DNA from: an uncultured Atopobium sp.
GTDB taxonomy: Bacteria > Actinomycetota > Coriobacteriia > Coriobacteriales > Atopobiaceae
Assembly: GCA_916720015.1 (NCBI GenBank)
Contig: CAKAPZ010000041.1
Span: forward strand, 1 to 8,174
DNA length: 8,174 bases
Direction: 5' to 3'
Shown here: positions 1-6,558 of the stretch, in pieces
Numbering within the stretch: the first letter of the stretch is position 1
How the letters are laid out: the number at the start of each line of letters is the position of its first letter
The notes under the pieces: generated by a model
What the model was told of the DNA's origin: nothing
The model's database searches: none
Seen by the model: only the letters and a program-made list of their open reading frames with translations
Program-made: the position numbers and the translations under genes

Positions 1-218
1 GCTCTCTAACTGCTGCTATTCAGTTCCTGCGTGAGGCTGGCGTCAAGGATATTCGTTGCTTGACCATTGTTTCTTGCCCTGAGGGCGTTAAGGCAACTCT
101 GGACTTTGACCCAGATGTACGTCTCTATACCTGCACTGTTGACCGTCAGCTGAGCCCAAATGCTTACATTCTCCCAGGACTTGGCGATGCAGGCGACCGT
201 ATTTACGGTACCAAGTAA
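1..218 (+). CDS. upp: Uracil phosphoribosyltransferase, C-terminal part (5' end outside window)
   Basis: The frame starts at base 3 and gives the last 71 residues of a protein ending in TAA at 216-218. The closing segment contains PGLGDAGDRIYGTK, the signature C-terminus of uracil phosphoribosyltransferase, preceded by the SCPEGVK segment that corresponds to the family's APEGV loop and PRPP-binding region. The enzyme salvages uracil with PRPP to make UMP in the cytoplasm. The full protein is usually about 208 residues, so roughly two thirds lies upstream of the window. It is a housekeeping gene, closed off by its own terminator, and has no evident link to the decarboxylase locus that follows. 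The family call is near certain; nothing can be said of its start. Confidence 0.95.
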   Translation, partial: SLTAAIQFLREAGVKDIRCLTIVSCPEGVKATLDFDPDVRLYTCTVDRQLSPNAYILPGLGDAGDRIYGTK

Positions 219-245
219 TTAATCTAATTCAAGTAGTTGGGCACA

Positions 246-286
246 AACTCACGCTTACCTATCGGTGAGCGTGAGTTATTTTATAG
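246..286 (+). terminator. Rho-independent terminator after upp
   Basis: AACTCACGCT (246-255) pairs perfectly with AGCGTGAGTT (268-277). Inside it, TACC (256-259) and GGTG (264-267) extend the stem to 14 pairs with one T-G wobble, around the tetraloop TATC. A T-rich tail (ATTTTATAG) follows. It lies 27 bases after the upp stop and isolates upp from the regulator gene. Confidence 0.9.
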
Positions 287-340
287 TCAAGACACTGTAA
301 TTTTTATCTTTGCACAGGTAGATCAGTTATATTTGTCTAG

Positions 341-358
341 GACTAAAACACTCTAGTC
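341..358. promoter_or_regulatory. Inverted repeat GACTA-N8-TAGTC upstream of the regulator gene
   Basis: GACTA (341-345) and TAGTC (354-358) form a 5-bp inverted repeat. It sits just upstream of the candidate -35 box of the regulator gene, a usual place for an activator site. The octamer TAGGACTA (338-345) that includes its left arm recurs in inverse orientation, as TAGTCCTA, at 3239-3246 in the hpdA/hpdB intergenic region. That recurrence is the main reason to list so short a repeat. It could be an autoregulatory site of the LuxR-type protein; this is inference and chance is possible in AT-rich DNA. Confidence 0.35.
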
Positions 359-374
359 AATCACCGATTTTTAA

Positions 375-403
375 TTGTGTAATTCTAGTAACAATTAGAT
401 AAT
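375..403 (+). promoter_or_regulatory. Candidate sigma-70-type promoter for the regulator gene pair
   Basis: TTGTGT (375-380) and GATAAT (398-403) are separated by 17 bases. The -10 matches the TATAAT consensus at five of six positions, the -35 only at the leading TTG. The predicted transcript would start near 410 and carry an AT-rich leader of about 80 bases. The weak -35 would suit an activated promoter. The rest of 287-491 is AT-rich and shows no supported gene. Confidence 0.4.
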
Positions 404-491
404 ATATAAAAATTAAATAAAATTCTAAAATTTGATAGCTAGCTTCTTGTGCTAATGGAGATACATCAAATCCTTTGGGGAGGGTGACAAT

Positions 492-1238
492 ATGACTCCT
501 AATGTGCCGCGCATAGTCCAACCATCTCAGTGGCTTGAGATGGTTGGTATGGGAACCCTTCAGGATTATCAAGATTGCTTTTCTCGTGAGATGGATATTC
601 CAATCCACCTACTCGATAGAAATGGAAAATCACTTTTAATACCGTCAAAGAAATTATTTTTTTGCGACTTTGTTGAGATGAGTAGCCATCATAAATGTAG
701 TGGCGTAAATAGAATAGATGTTAAAGATGTTGCCAGCCGGTTCGATAAGACTCATAGCTTTGAACCATTAGTAAAGTGCTGTGATTATGGTATTGCAAGT
801 TTTCTTGCCCCTATTTATTTCAATGGAGAACTGATTGCGTTTTGGCATTGTTCTGGATTTACGTTTGATGATTCTCCTCATGCTAAACAGCTAAATCTAA
901 AATTTGATTTACCTATTTTGAGTCATGAAGAATTTTCAAGAGCTATCAATAGCTTGACAATTGTATGTCGTCTATTGGACATTCATTTCGAATGTGACGC
1001 GATTTCAGAAGAGTCTTTGGGACTTAAGTGTAATCCAATATCAAATCTATTAACTCAACGAGAAAATGAAGTTGCATCACTTGTGTGCTCAGGTATGTCA
1101 AATGCGCAAATCGCAAATAGGCTTTTTGTAAGTGAAAAGACAGTAAAAACCCATTTGAGCAATATCTTTTCGAAGTTGGGTTTGAAAAATCGAGTTCAAC
1201 TTATTTGTGAATTCGCTCCTGCAGCATTAGATTCATAG
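492..1238 (+). CDS. LuxR-family transcriptional regulator with PocR-like sensor domain
   Basis: A 248-residue cytoplasmic regulator. Residues about 21-165 look like a PocR sensor domain: LQDYQDCF near 23-30, a buried strand then the turn LLDRNGK (40-46), FC at 57-58, and further cysteines at 69, 96, 97 and 120. PocR domains are known or predicted to bind small organic compounds, as in the propanediol regulator PocR. Residues about 187-237 are a LuxR-type helix-turn-helix beginning LTQRENEVA, with recognition helix SEKTVKTHLSNIF (214-226). There is no receiver domain, so control is probably by direct ligand binding. GGGGAGGG at 477-484 supports the ATG at 492. It lies 19 bases before the receiver-like gene, probably one operon, and close to hpdA/hpdB, which makes it the likely local regulator. 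The specific ligand, perhaps 4-hydroxyphenylacetate, is inference. Confidence 0.85.
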   Translation: MTPNVPRIVQPSQWLEMVGMGTLQDYQDCFSREMDIPIHLLDRNGKSLLIPSKKLFFCDFVEMSSHHKCSGVNRIDVKDVASRFDKTHSFEPLVKCCDYGIASFLAPIYFNGELIAFWHCSGFTFDDSPHAKQLNLKFDLPILSHEEFSRAINSLTIVCRLLDIHFECDAISEESLGLKCNPISNLLTQRENEVASLVCSGMSNAQIANRLFVSEKTVKTHLSNIFSKLGLKNRVQLICEFAPAALDS

Positions 1239-1257
1239 TAAAAATAGAGGTTCTGTA

Positions 1258-2172
1258 ATGTATAGACCACGAGTTCTCTTTGTGTGTACGGACGAAGAAA
1301 TCAGAAAAAGCTTTAAACAAGAGCTTATTTCATTCGGTTACGAAACTATTCTTTGTTATCGAGGAGAAGAAGCGCTAAGAATTATTGACGATCAAGTCGT
1401 GGACGTATTGATTTTTTCTGTCGAACTTCAGGATATGAATGGGTTTGAGGCTTGCCGTTTAGTTCGCCAGAAATTTGATTTCCTTTCTTGTCCTGTTGTT
1501 ATTCATGGACCACAAGATTCTGATCAATTAAGACTTGCGGCATTTAGAGCTGGCGCGAATATTTTTATGTTTGCGCCAATAAAGTTCGATAGACTTCATT
1601 ATGTTCTTTCGCTTCTCGTTAATGGTCGCCGCAGGTACAAGAGGAGTCTCCCCGCAGAGGAATTTTTAAGAATAGTCGACAGAGAATACTGTGCAGGAAA
1701 AGAAATAGAAGATTGCATTACTACTGATACTGGTAGTATCCGCAAATCGGATATTCTACGTTGGACAAATATTCTTGCAAAGGAAAGTGGTCTTTCTAAA
1801 GAACAGCAATTAATTGCTCATGAAATGATTAATTACACACTTGATTTACTTACAACATACGGTTCTATAAAAAATGTCCTTACATACCTTAATGAGTTAT
1901 GGGCTGGGACTAGTATTTGGTTTGAATTTAAAAAACTGTTTGAATTTAGCAATGGAAACTTACGTCTTGATACTGTGGACGTTCATACAACGGACGGCAT
2001 AACGGGCCTCGTCCTATTATTGTGCGTTAATTTGTTATCAGGAAAAGCTCCAGCAGAAGCAATTTCTTCACTCTATGAGATTGAAGAAATTAATGTCGAT
2101 GAAGTAGAGGTCCTCAATCGAGTTATATCTGCTGATTCGTTTATGAATCAAATTTTCAATCAGCTTGAGTAA
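1258..2172 (+). CDS. Receiver-like protein lacking phosphorylation residues, with unknown helical C-terminal region
   Basis: A 304-residue protein. Residues about 4-118 have the layout of a response-regulator receiver: opening strand RVLFVC, the segment VDVLIFSVELQDMNGFEA where receivers carry the phosphorylated aspartate before a DGFE-like turn, and APIKFDRL in place of the usual KPF segment. The working residues are missing: the phospho-acceptor position is Ser54, the acidic pair is Cys10/Thr11, the switch Thr/Ser position is Gly84 and the conserved Lys position is Ala106. It is therefore probably a phosphorylation-independent pseudo-receiver. Residues about 128-304 appear mostly helical and are unrecognised; 170-195 faintly recalls the first helices of HD-type outputs, but no HD pair is seen. 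No DNA-binding motif is evident. AGAGG at 1246-1250 precedes the ATG. Probably cotranscribed with the LuxR-type gene, so a partner or modulator of it is plausible. Confidence 0.7.
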   Translation: MYRPRVLFVCTDEEIRKSFKQELISFGYETILCYRGEEALRIIDDQVVDVLIFSVELQDMNGFEACRLVRQKFDFLSCPVVIHGPQDSDQLRLAAFRAGANIFMFAPIKFDRLHYVLSLLVNGRRRYKRSLPAEEFLRIVDREYCAGKEIEDCITTDTGSIRKSDILRWTNILAKESGLSKEQQLIAHEMINYTLDLLTTYGSIKNVLTYLNELWAGTSIWFEFKKLFEFSNGNLRLDTVDVHTTDGITGLVLLLCVNLLSGKAPAEAISSLYEIEEINVDEVEVLNRVISADSFMNQIFNQLE

Positions 2173-3165
2173 CTAAAATGGGGTATCGCTTCCGATATAA
2201 CATTTGATTTTTTTATCAGTTAGGACTTTTTTGAGCTTTGCTAGAGTATGCGAAGGTGTGGGCTGAGTGTCCTTGAACTTATAATCTAGGTCTAGCTCTT
2301 CCCACTTGGAAACACCTAGGCGATGGAACGGTAAGATATTGAACTCATCTAGACCAATGTCGTTCATGAAGTCAGCAACTTTGGCAAAATTTTCTTCAGA
2401 ATCATTAAAACTTGGAATAATAGGAGCTCTTAAGATAAGTCGCGTTTTGCTTCCTGAATTCGCAAAAGCACGAATGTTATTAAGAATACGCTCGTTCCCA
2501 ATTCCTGTATATGCTTTATGGAGCTCAGAATCCATACATTTCAAATCATTAAAAGCAAAATCCATATAACGCATTATCCGCAAATACACAGCAGTGTCAG
2601 CAAGAGCTTCTGTTTCGATAGCTTTATGGATATACAATTCTTCACAACATTTAAGAACAGATTCAAGAAATTCAGGTTGAAACATAGGATCACCACCAGA
2701 AAAAGTTACGCCTCCTTTTCCTGACCAATAGTGACGGTCTCTTTCGAGAATATACATAATCTCGCTGACGGTGTACTCCTTTGAAATATTAACGAGTGCA
2801 TCATTTAGGCAAGCGTTAACACATTCAAGTGATTGGCAGTTATGGCATAACTGCCAATCAAAAATCATCGGGTGATTTTCATCTTGAGAATTGTTGCGTA
2901 CCGCTCCATAAGGACAAGCTTGGATGCATCGAACACAGGGCCTATCTTTGGAATTGATACATTTAGATCCGAAAAAAAGCTTTCCTTGTTGGTTGAGAAA
3001 ACTTTCAGGATTACAGCACCATGCACAGCGTAAAGGGCATCCGGACATAAAAATGAGTGTCCTGCATCCTGGACCGTCATGGACGCTAAACGATTGAATA
3101 TCAAAAATGCGACCCTTTAGTTCGCTGCAGCCCTGATTTAAGGGAGCAGAAAGACTTCTTCTCAT
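2173..3165 (-). CDS. hpdA: Glycyl radical enzyme activating enzyme (radical SAM), 4-hydroxyphenylacetate decarboxylase activase
   Basis: A 330-residue activase. It reductively cleaves S-adenosylmethionine and abstracts hydrogen from the glycine of its partner enzyme, here most likely HpdB. The N-terminal IFDIQSFSVHDGPG (20-33) is typical of the family. The radical SAM cluster motif is C43-x3-C47-x2-C50, followed by NPES. A ferredoxin-like insert holds two more four-cysteine sets, C69/C77/C80/C84 and C107/C110/C115/C119, as in HpdA and other non-PFL activases. GGDP at 157-160 is the SAM amino-group motif. The known clostridial HpdA is slightly shorter, about 316 residues. On the minus strand GGGGAGG lies five bases before the ATG, supporting this start. 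The gene is divergent from hpdB and ends directly against the upstream gene on the other strand. Family is certain; the partner is inferred from position. Confidence 0.92.
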   Translation of the reverse strand: MRRSLSAPLNQGCSELKGRIFDIQSFSVHDGPGCRTLIFMSGCPLRCAWCCNPESFLNQQGKLFFGSKCINSKDRPCVRCIQACPYGAVRNNSQDENHPMIFDWQLCHNCQSLECVNACLNDALVNISKEYTVSEIMYILERDRHYWSGKGGVTFSGGDPMFQPEFLESVLKCCEELYIHKAIETEALADTAVYLRIMRYMDFAFNDLKCMDSELHKAYTGIGNERILNNIRAFANSGSKTRLILRAPIIPSFNDSEENFAKVADFMNDIGLDEFNILPFHRLGVSKWEELDLDYKFKDTQPTPSHTLAKLKKVLTDKKIKCYIGSDTPF

Positions 3166-3286
3166 TAGAACCTCCCCGGAAACCCTTTTGACTATCAGTA
3201 GAATTATCGAAATAAATTTATATAAATATGTACAGCTATAGTCCTATTTAGATGCTTATTTTGAAGTTAGGAGATAAGACTTTTGT

Positions 3287-3304
3287 ACTAGGAAGTTCCG
3301 TAGT
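3287..3304. promoter_or_regulatory. Imperfect inverted repeat, candidate operator
   Basis: ACTAGGAA (3287-3294) pairs with TTCC (3296-3299) plus TAGT (3301-3304), around a central G and with a single unpaired G at 3300. This gives two 8-base arms, the most symmetrical element between hpdA and hpdB. It overlaps one of the TAGGA boxes. A dimeric regulator site is plausible; the factor is unknown. Confidence 0.4.
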
Positions 3305-3390
3305 CTGATTTTTGTAAAGAAAGATACAACTTTTTATTAGGAATTTCGCCTGATGTAAATCAAGACCTCTTCTTTAAAAATCATTTTAAC

Positions 3391-3411
3391 GGCAGGCTAA
3401 AGGGGCTTGCC
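3391..3411 (+). other. Leader hairpin upstream of the hpdB ribosome binding site
   Basis: GGCAGGCT (3391-3398) can pair with GGCTTGCC (3404-3411) with two G-T pairs around a five-base loop AAAGG. It ends 13 bases before the GGGAGG ribosome binding site. No U-run follows directly, so it is not a convincing terminator. It may affect message stability or translation, or be incidental. Confidence 0.3.
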
Positions 3412-3424
3412 AAGAATGTTTTAA

Positions 3425-3430
3425 GGGAGG
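3425..3430 (+). promoter_or_regulatory. Ribosome binding site deciding the hpdB start
   Basis: GGGAGG ends seven bases before the ATG at 3438 but only one base before the in-frame TTG at 3432. A one-base gap is too short for initiation, so the ATG is the start and a TTG call would add two false residues. Confidence 0.85.
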
Positions 3431-3437
3431 CTTGGAG

Positions 3438-6167
3438 ATGGCAACACTTCAACCGATGAAGCTGAGCGAGGTTCTTGCTGAGCGCGGTCTTTCCCTTGAG
3501 AGCCACGCAAACGGAGAAGCACCAGCTGAAATCACCGATCGAGAGATCAAGAGGGAGCCAACCCCACGAGCTAACTACCTCCGCGATATCTACTTCGACA
3601 CACTCTCTTCGCTGGACATCCAGGAGTCCTATTGGTACTCCCGTGCAGCTATGGAGCATGAGGGCGAAGTTCCTATCATGCGTCGTGGTTATGCTCTAAA
3701 AAGCGTATTTGAACATTTGGATACGCCAATTTGGCCACACGAGCAGCTTGTTGGTGCAAAGGCGGGATTTTACCGCGGTTCTGCTCCGCTGCCATGGCTG
3801 ACAGAGAGCTTCTTTATGGACAAGGATTCTGACCTGTATAAGGCTGCCCTAGATACAGGCGCAGAGTCCAGCGCAGAGGTCTCTCATTTTGGCGCAGGTG
3901 GAGGAAATGTAACAAAGAGCTTTGGAAATGTTGTTTCTGTCGGCGGAAAGTACGGAGTTCGTCTTGAAAACGTACCAGCGATGCATCGTCTCGCATATGC
4001 ATGGGCAGGCAAGTCTGTAGAGGACGTCGCCCGCAAATATGAGCAGATGGTACCTGAGTACAAGATTAAAGAAAACATCATGAAGTCTGTCGTCAGTAAT
4101 TTTGACTCCGGCTTTACCATTCCTCAGGGACGCGAAGTTATGAATTACTACTTCGTCCTGGAGCATGGCTTTGATGAACTAATTGAGATTTGTAAAAAAC
4201 GTGCAGGTGAAGTAGCTGGCGAGCCTGGCGGCGACGGAATCTCTGGCATGGATAGGCTGTATTACTACACCTCCATGGGTCTTTTGGTTCAAGGTCTTTC
4301 AAAGTGGTTCGATAATTATGGACGCGAAGCTGATCGATTAATTTCTATCACTAATGATGAGAATGAAATCGTGGAACTTGCGGAGATTTCTGAGCGTCTT
4401 CATCGCTTGGCTCACGAGAAGCCTAAGACATTTAAGGATGCTTTCCAGACTATTTATCTCCTGCATCTAGCTGAACTCAACGAAGATGCAATGTCAGGTC
4501 TTTCACCAGGACGCATTGGTCAAGTTCTCTATCCTTATTTCGAGCAGGATATTGAGAATGGAACCATCACTGAGAAAGAAGTTGAGGAGTGGCAAGAGCT
4601 TTATCGTGTCAAGATGACCTGCATTGATGCATTTGCATGCACAGGTGTTGTTGGTGGCGTTCTATCTGGCAATACATTTAATAATGTTTGTATTGGTGGC
4701 GTAGATCGCGACGGTAAATCTGCCGCCAATCGTCTTGAAATGATTATGCTTGACGCAGGCATTAATTGCCAGACCACTCAGCCAACGCTCTCTTTGCTCT
4801 ATGATGAGTCTGCTCCAGAAGAATTCATTATGAAATGCATGGAGTGCGTAAAGACAGGTGCTGGTTATCCTGCAATCATGAACAACCGTATTGCAATGGA
4901 GTTTTTGATTAATCAGTACGGTCATGAAGGCATGACAGTTCAGGAAGCACGTGCTTGGTCAGTTGGTGGTTGCCTTGAAACTTCTCCTGGCACATGGATG
5001 CCTCTGCATCTCAACGGAAAGCTACACTGGATTCCTGGCGGATCTGCTCAGCCTACATCTGTTGGCATTCACTTCATTAACAATCCTAAGATTCTTGAAC
5101 TTGTTTTAAATAATGGCTTTGATAAGCGTACGGGACTGCAGGTCTTCCCACCGCACGACAAGTCTTTTGAAACATTTGAGGAACTTGATGGACAGTTTAA
5201 GGCTTATTACCAGAAGGCTTGCGAAGTATTGAACAAGTGCATGAATATTCAGCATGATGTATGGCGCAAGTTCACCCCATCTATGGTTAACTCACTTCTC
5301 AAACCAAATTGTCTTGAAAAGGGTCTTGGTATTGCTCAAAAGGGCTATCGCTACAACTCCACATTTAATATTGAGTGCTGTGGAACTTGTAACCAAATTA
5401 ACTCTATGGCAGCAATTAAAAAGCTGGTATACGAAGACAAGAAGTATACGCTTGACCAGCTTAAGGACGCTCTTGACAATAATTTTGGATATAAGACTTC
5501 AAAGGAAGTCGGTTCTGAATCTCTCAAGGATCAAGAGAAGCGTGCTGATGATGACGGACGTTATGATGAGATCCACGCAGATTGCCTTAGGGCACCAAAA
5601 TATGGAAATGACGATCCATACGTTGATCAAATGCTCTATGACTGGGAGCAGTGGTTCTGCAATGACTTGCCATCAACAATAGAGAATCTATATGGTGAGC
5701 CATATTATGTCTGCCAGATGTCTGTCTCCACGCATGGTCCAGAGGGTGCTGTTACTGCTGCAACAGCAGATGGCCGACTCCAAGGAACTACGTTCGCAGA
5801 CGCTTCAATGTCTGCCTATCCAGGCACTGATACTCATGGACAGTATGCGCTCTTTGAGTCTGCAACTGGTTGGGACCACTCAATGTCTCAGAACAGTCAG
5901 ATGAATCTTAAACTTCATCCAAGTGCCGCAAGAGGTATTGAGGGATCTAGGAAGTTGATGGACCTCACCAGGGCATATATGCGTAAGGGTGGCTTCCATA
6001 TCCAATACAACATTATTGACTCCCGAGTTCTTAAAAAGGCACAAGCCAATCCAGAGAACTATCGAACGCTTCTTATTCGTGTAGCAGGCTTTACGCAGTA
6101 TTGGGTGGAAATTGGTAAGCCAATCCAGGATGAGGTTATTGCTCGTACAGAGTATGAATCCATCTAA
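3438..6167 (+). CDS. hpdB: 4-hydroxyphenylacetate decarboxylase, glycyl radical large subunit
   Basis: A 909-residue glycyl radical enzyme that most likely decarboxylates 4-hydroxyphenylacetate to p-cresol in the cytoplasm; the clostridial enzyme is about 897 residues. The radical glycine is Gly884 in RVAGFTQYW near the C-terminus. The thiyl cysteine is Cys512 in GGCLETSPG, and CLE gives the decarboxylase-type C-x-E pair with Glu514. As I recall, the Clostridium scatologenes enzyme uses Cys503, Glu505, His536, Glu637 and Gly873. The first four correspond to Cys512, Glu514, His545 and Glu646 here at a constant offset of 9, and the glycine at 11. His536 and Glu637 contact the substrate hydroxyl, so their retention favours the hydroxylated substrate over indoleacetate or phenylacetate. 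An hpdC-like gene follows after 26 bases, supporting this assignment. Alternative: another arylacetate decarboxylase. Confidence 0.88.
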   Translation: MATLQPMKLSEVLAERGLSLESHANGEAPAEITDREIKREPTPRANYLRDIYFDTLSSLDIQESYWYSRAAMEHEGEVPIMRRGYALKSVFEHLDTPIWPHEQLVGAKAGFYRGSAPLPWLTESFFMDKDSDLYKAALDTGAESSAEVSHFGAGGGNVTKSFGNVVSVGGKYGVRLENVPAMHRLAYAWAGKSVEDVARKYEQMVPEYKIKENIMKSVVSNFDSGFTIPQGREVMNYYFVLEHGFDELIEICKKRAGEVAGEPGGDGISGMDRLYYYTSMGLLVQGLSKWFDNYGREADRLISITNDENEIVELAEISERLHRLAHEKPKTFKDAFQTIYLLHLAELNEDAMSGLSPGRIGQVLYPYFEQDIENGTITEKEVEEWQELYRVKMTCIDAFACTGVVGGVLSGNTFNNVCIGGVDRDGKSAANRLEMIMLDAGINCQTTQPTLSLLYDESAPEEFIMKCMECVKTGAGYPAIMNNRIAMEFLINQYGHEGMTVQEARAWSVGGCLETSPGTWMPLHLNGKLHWIPGGSAQPTSVGIHFINNPKILELVLNNGFDKRTGLQVFPPHDKSFETFEELDGQFKAYYQKACEVLNKCMNIQHDVWRKFTPSMVNSLLKPNCLEKGLGIAQKGYRYNSTFNIECCGTCNQINSMAAIKKLVYEDKKYTLDQLKDALDNNFGYKTSKEVGSESLKDQEKRADDDGRYDEIHADCLRAPKYGNDDPYVDQMLYDWEQWFCNDLPSTIENLYGEPYYVCQMSVSTHGPEGAVTAATADGRLQGTTFADASMSAYPGTDTHGQYALFESATGWDHSMSQNSQMNLKLHPSAARGIEGSRKLMDLTRAYMRKGGFHIQYNIIDSRVLKKAQANPENYRTLLIRVAGFTQYWVEIGKPIQDEVIARTEYESI

Positions 6168-6193
6168 CTTCGAGTGCTTGAAAGGAGACTCTA

Positions 6194-6469
6194 ATGTGCA
6201 AGTATCGTGACTGCGATTTTTATATTCCCATCGATGTTGTTAAGGGCATCGATCATGCTCATGGTGACGTTGTTGTAATGGGCGATGATGAGATTGATGA
6301 TGCCGAATTTGTACCAGCCCACAAGTGCAAGTTTTGCTCACACTATCAGGCATCTGAAAAAAATATGGGAATTTGTAGCGGTTTTGAAACTGAGTATTGG
6401 GCGTTTGCCGAGAATGGAGCTTGCAATTGCGAGGCATTCGAAATGGCAGCAGAGGCCATTAAGGCTTAA
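6194..6469 (+). CDS. hpdC: 4-hydroxyphenylacetate decarboxylase small iron-sulfur subunit, N-terminal cluster site degenerate
   Basis: A 91-residue acidic protein with seven cysteines, matching HpdC in size (about 86 residues), position directly after hpdB, and pattern. HpdC binds HpdB and is needed for a correctly assembled, regulated decarboxylase. In the clostridial protein, as I recall, one [4Fe-4S] cluster is held by His3, Cys6, Cys19 and Cys36 and the second by four later cysteines. Here the second site looks intact: Cys45-x2-Cys48, Cys61 and Cys77 or Cys79. In the first site only Cys7 is clearly kept; Tyr4, Asp20 and Ala37 fall where the other ligands would be, although Cys2, His21 and His23 are nearby. 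The N-terminal cluster may be absent or altered. AAAGGAG at 6181-6187 gives a strong ribosome binding site. A two-gene operon with hpdB is very likely. Confidence 0.85.
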   Translation: MCKYRDCDFYIPIDVVKGIDHAHGDVVVMGDDEIDDAEFVPAHKCKFCSHYQASEKNMGICSGFETEYWAFAENGACNCEAFEMAAEAIKA

Positions 6470-6493
6470 ACCATACTAATCATCCTTCTCAGG

Positions 6494-6536
6494 AAGGCGC
6501 CTCGGATTCTCGGGGATACCGAGGCGCCTTATTAAT
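6494..6536 (+). terminator. Intercistronic hairpin between hpdC and the transporter gene
   Basis: AAGGCGCCTCGG (6494-6505) pairs perfectly over 12 bases with CCGAGGCGCCTT (6519-6530), leaving a 13-base loop, followed by the short AT-rich tail ATTAAT. The stem is strong and GC-rich but the U-run is poor. With only 28 bases between the stem and the transporter ATG there is no room for a normal promoter downstream. It probably works as a partial terminator or a 3' stabiliser, lowering transporter expression relative to hpdB and hpdC. Confidence 0.75.
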
Positions 6537-6558
6537 TGCAAATGATTGGGGGCATCTT

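Larger units (their letters stand above)
3166..3437. promoter_or_regulatory. Divergent hpdA / hpdB regulatory region with repeated TAGGA boxes
   Basis: This 272-base AT-rich stretch contains no supported gene and must hold the promoters for both directions. TAGGA occurs at 3268-3272, 3289-3293 and 3338-3342, and its complement TCCTA at 3242-3246. The first two copies are 21 bases apart, two helical turns. Two copies have similar surroundings: AGGAAGTTCCG, later TGAT and TGTAAA (3290-3318), and AGGAATTTCGC, later TGATGTAAA (3339-3359). For hpdA, TATAAA on the minus strand (3217-3222) could be a -10. For hpdB no box pair fits well: TTGTAA (3312-3317) and TTTATT (3333-3338) are only 15 apart. 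A poor core promoter with several repeats suggests an activator, plausibly the nearby LuxR-type protein. Promoter positions are tentative. Confidence 0.55.

Noticed and set aside
357..608. Minus-strand open frame of 83 codons across the regulator promoter and start
   Set aside because: It overlaps the regulator's well-supported ribosome binding site and coding start, lies partly in AT-rich promoter DNA and has no recognisable domain.
2184..2214. Hairpin TATCG-cttc-CGATA followed by a T-run, as a terminator for the regulator pair
   Set aside because: The stem has only five to six pairs and the T-run begins about ten bases after it; it also lies inside the hpdA coding end. Too weak to call.
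2306..2724. Plus-strand open frames opposite hpdA
   Set aside because: They lie antisense within a gene whose cysteine motifs and ribosome binding site are clear, and their products have no recognisable features.
3432..3437. TTG at 3432 as the hpdB start
   Set aside because: It would leave one base after the GGGAGG ribosome binding site; ATG at 3438 has normal spacing.
3381..3659. Minus-strand open frame across the hpdB start
   Set aside because: It is a shadow of the hpdB N-terminus and leader, without a convincing start signal or domain.
3438..6167. Assignment as indoleacetate decarboxylase (skatole-forming) or choline/propanediol-type glycyl radical enzyme
   Set aside because: The C-x-E pair, the His and Glu at HPAD positions, the FTQYW radical loop and the following HpdC-like subunit all favour HPAD. 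No microcompartment genes are present.
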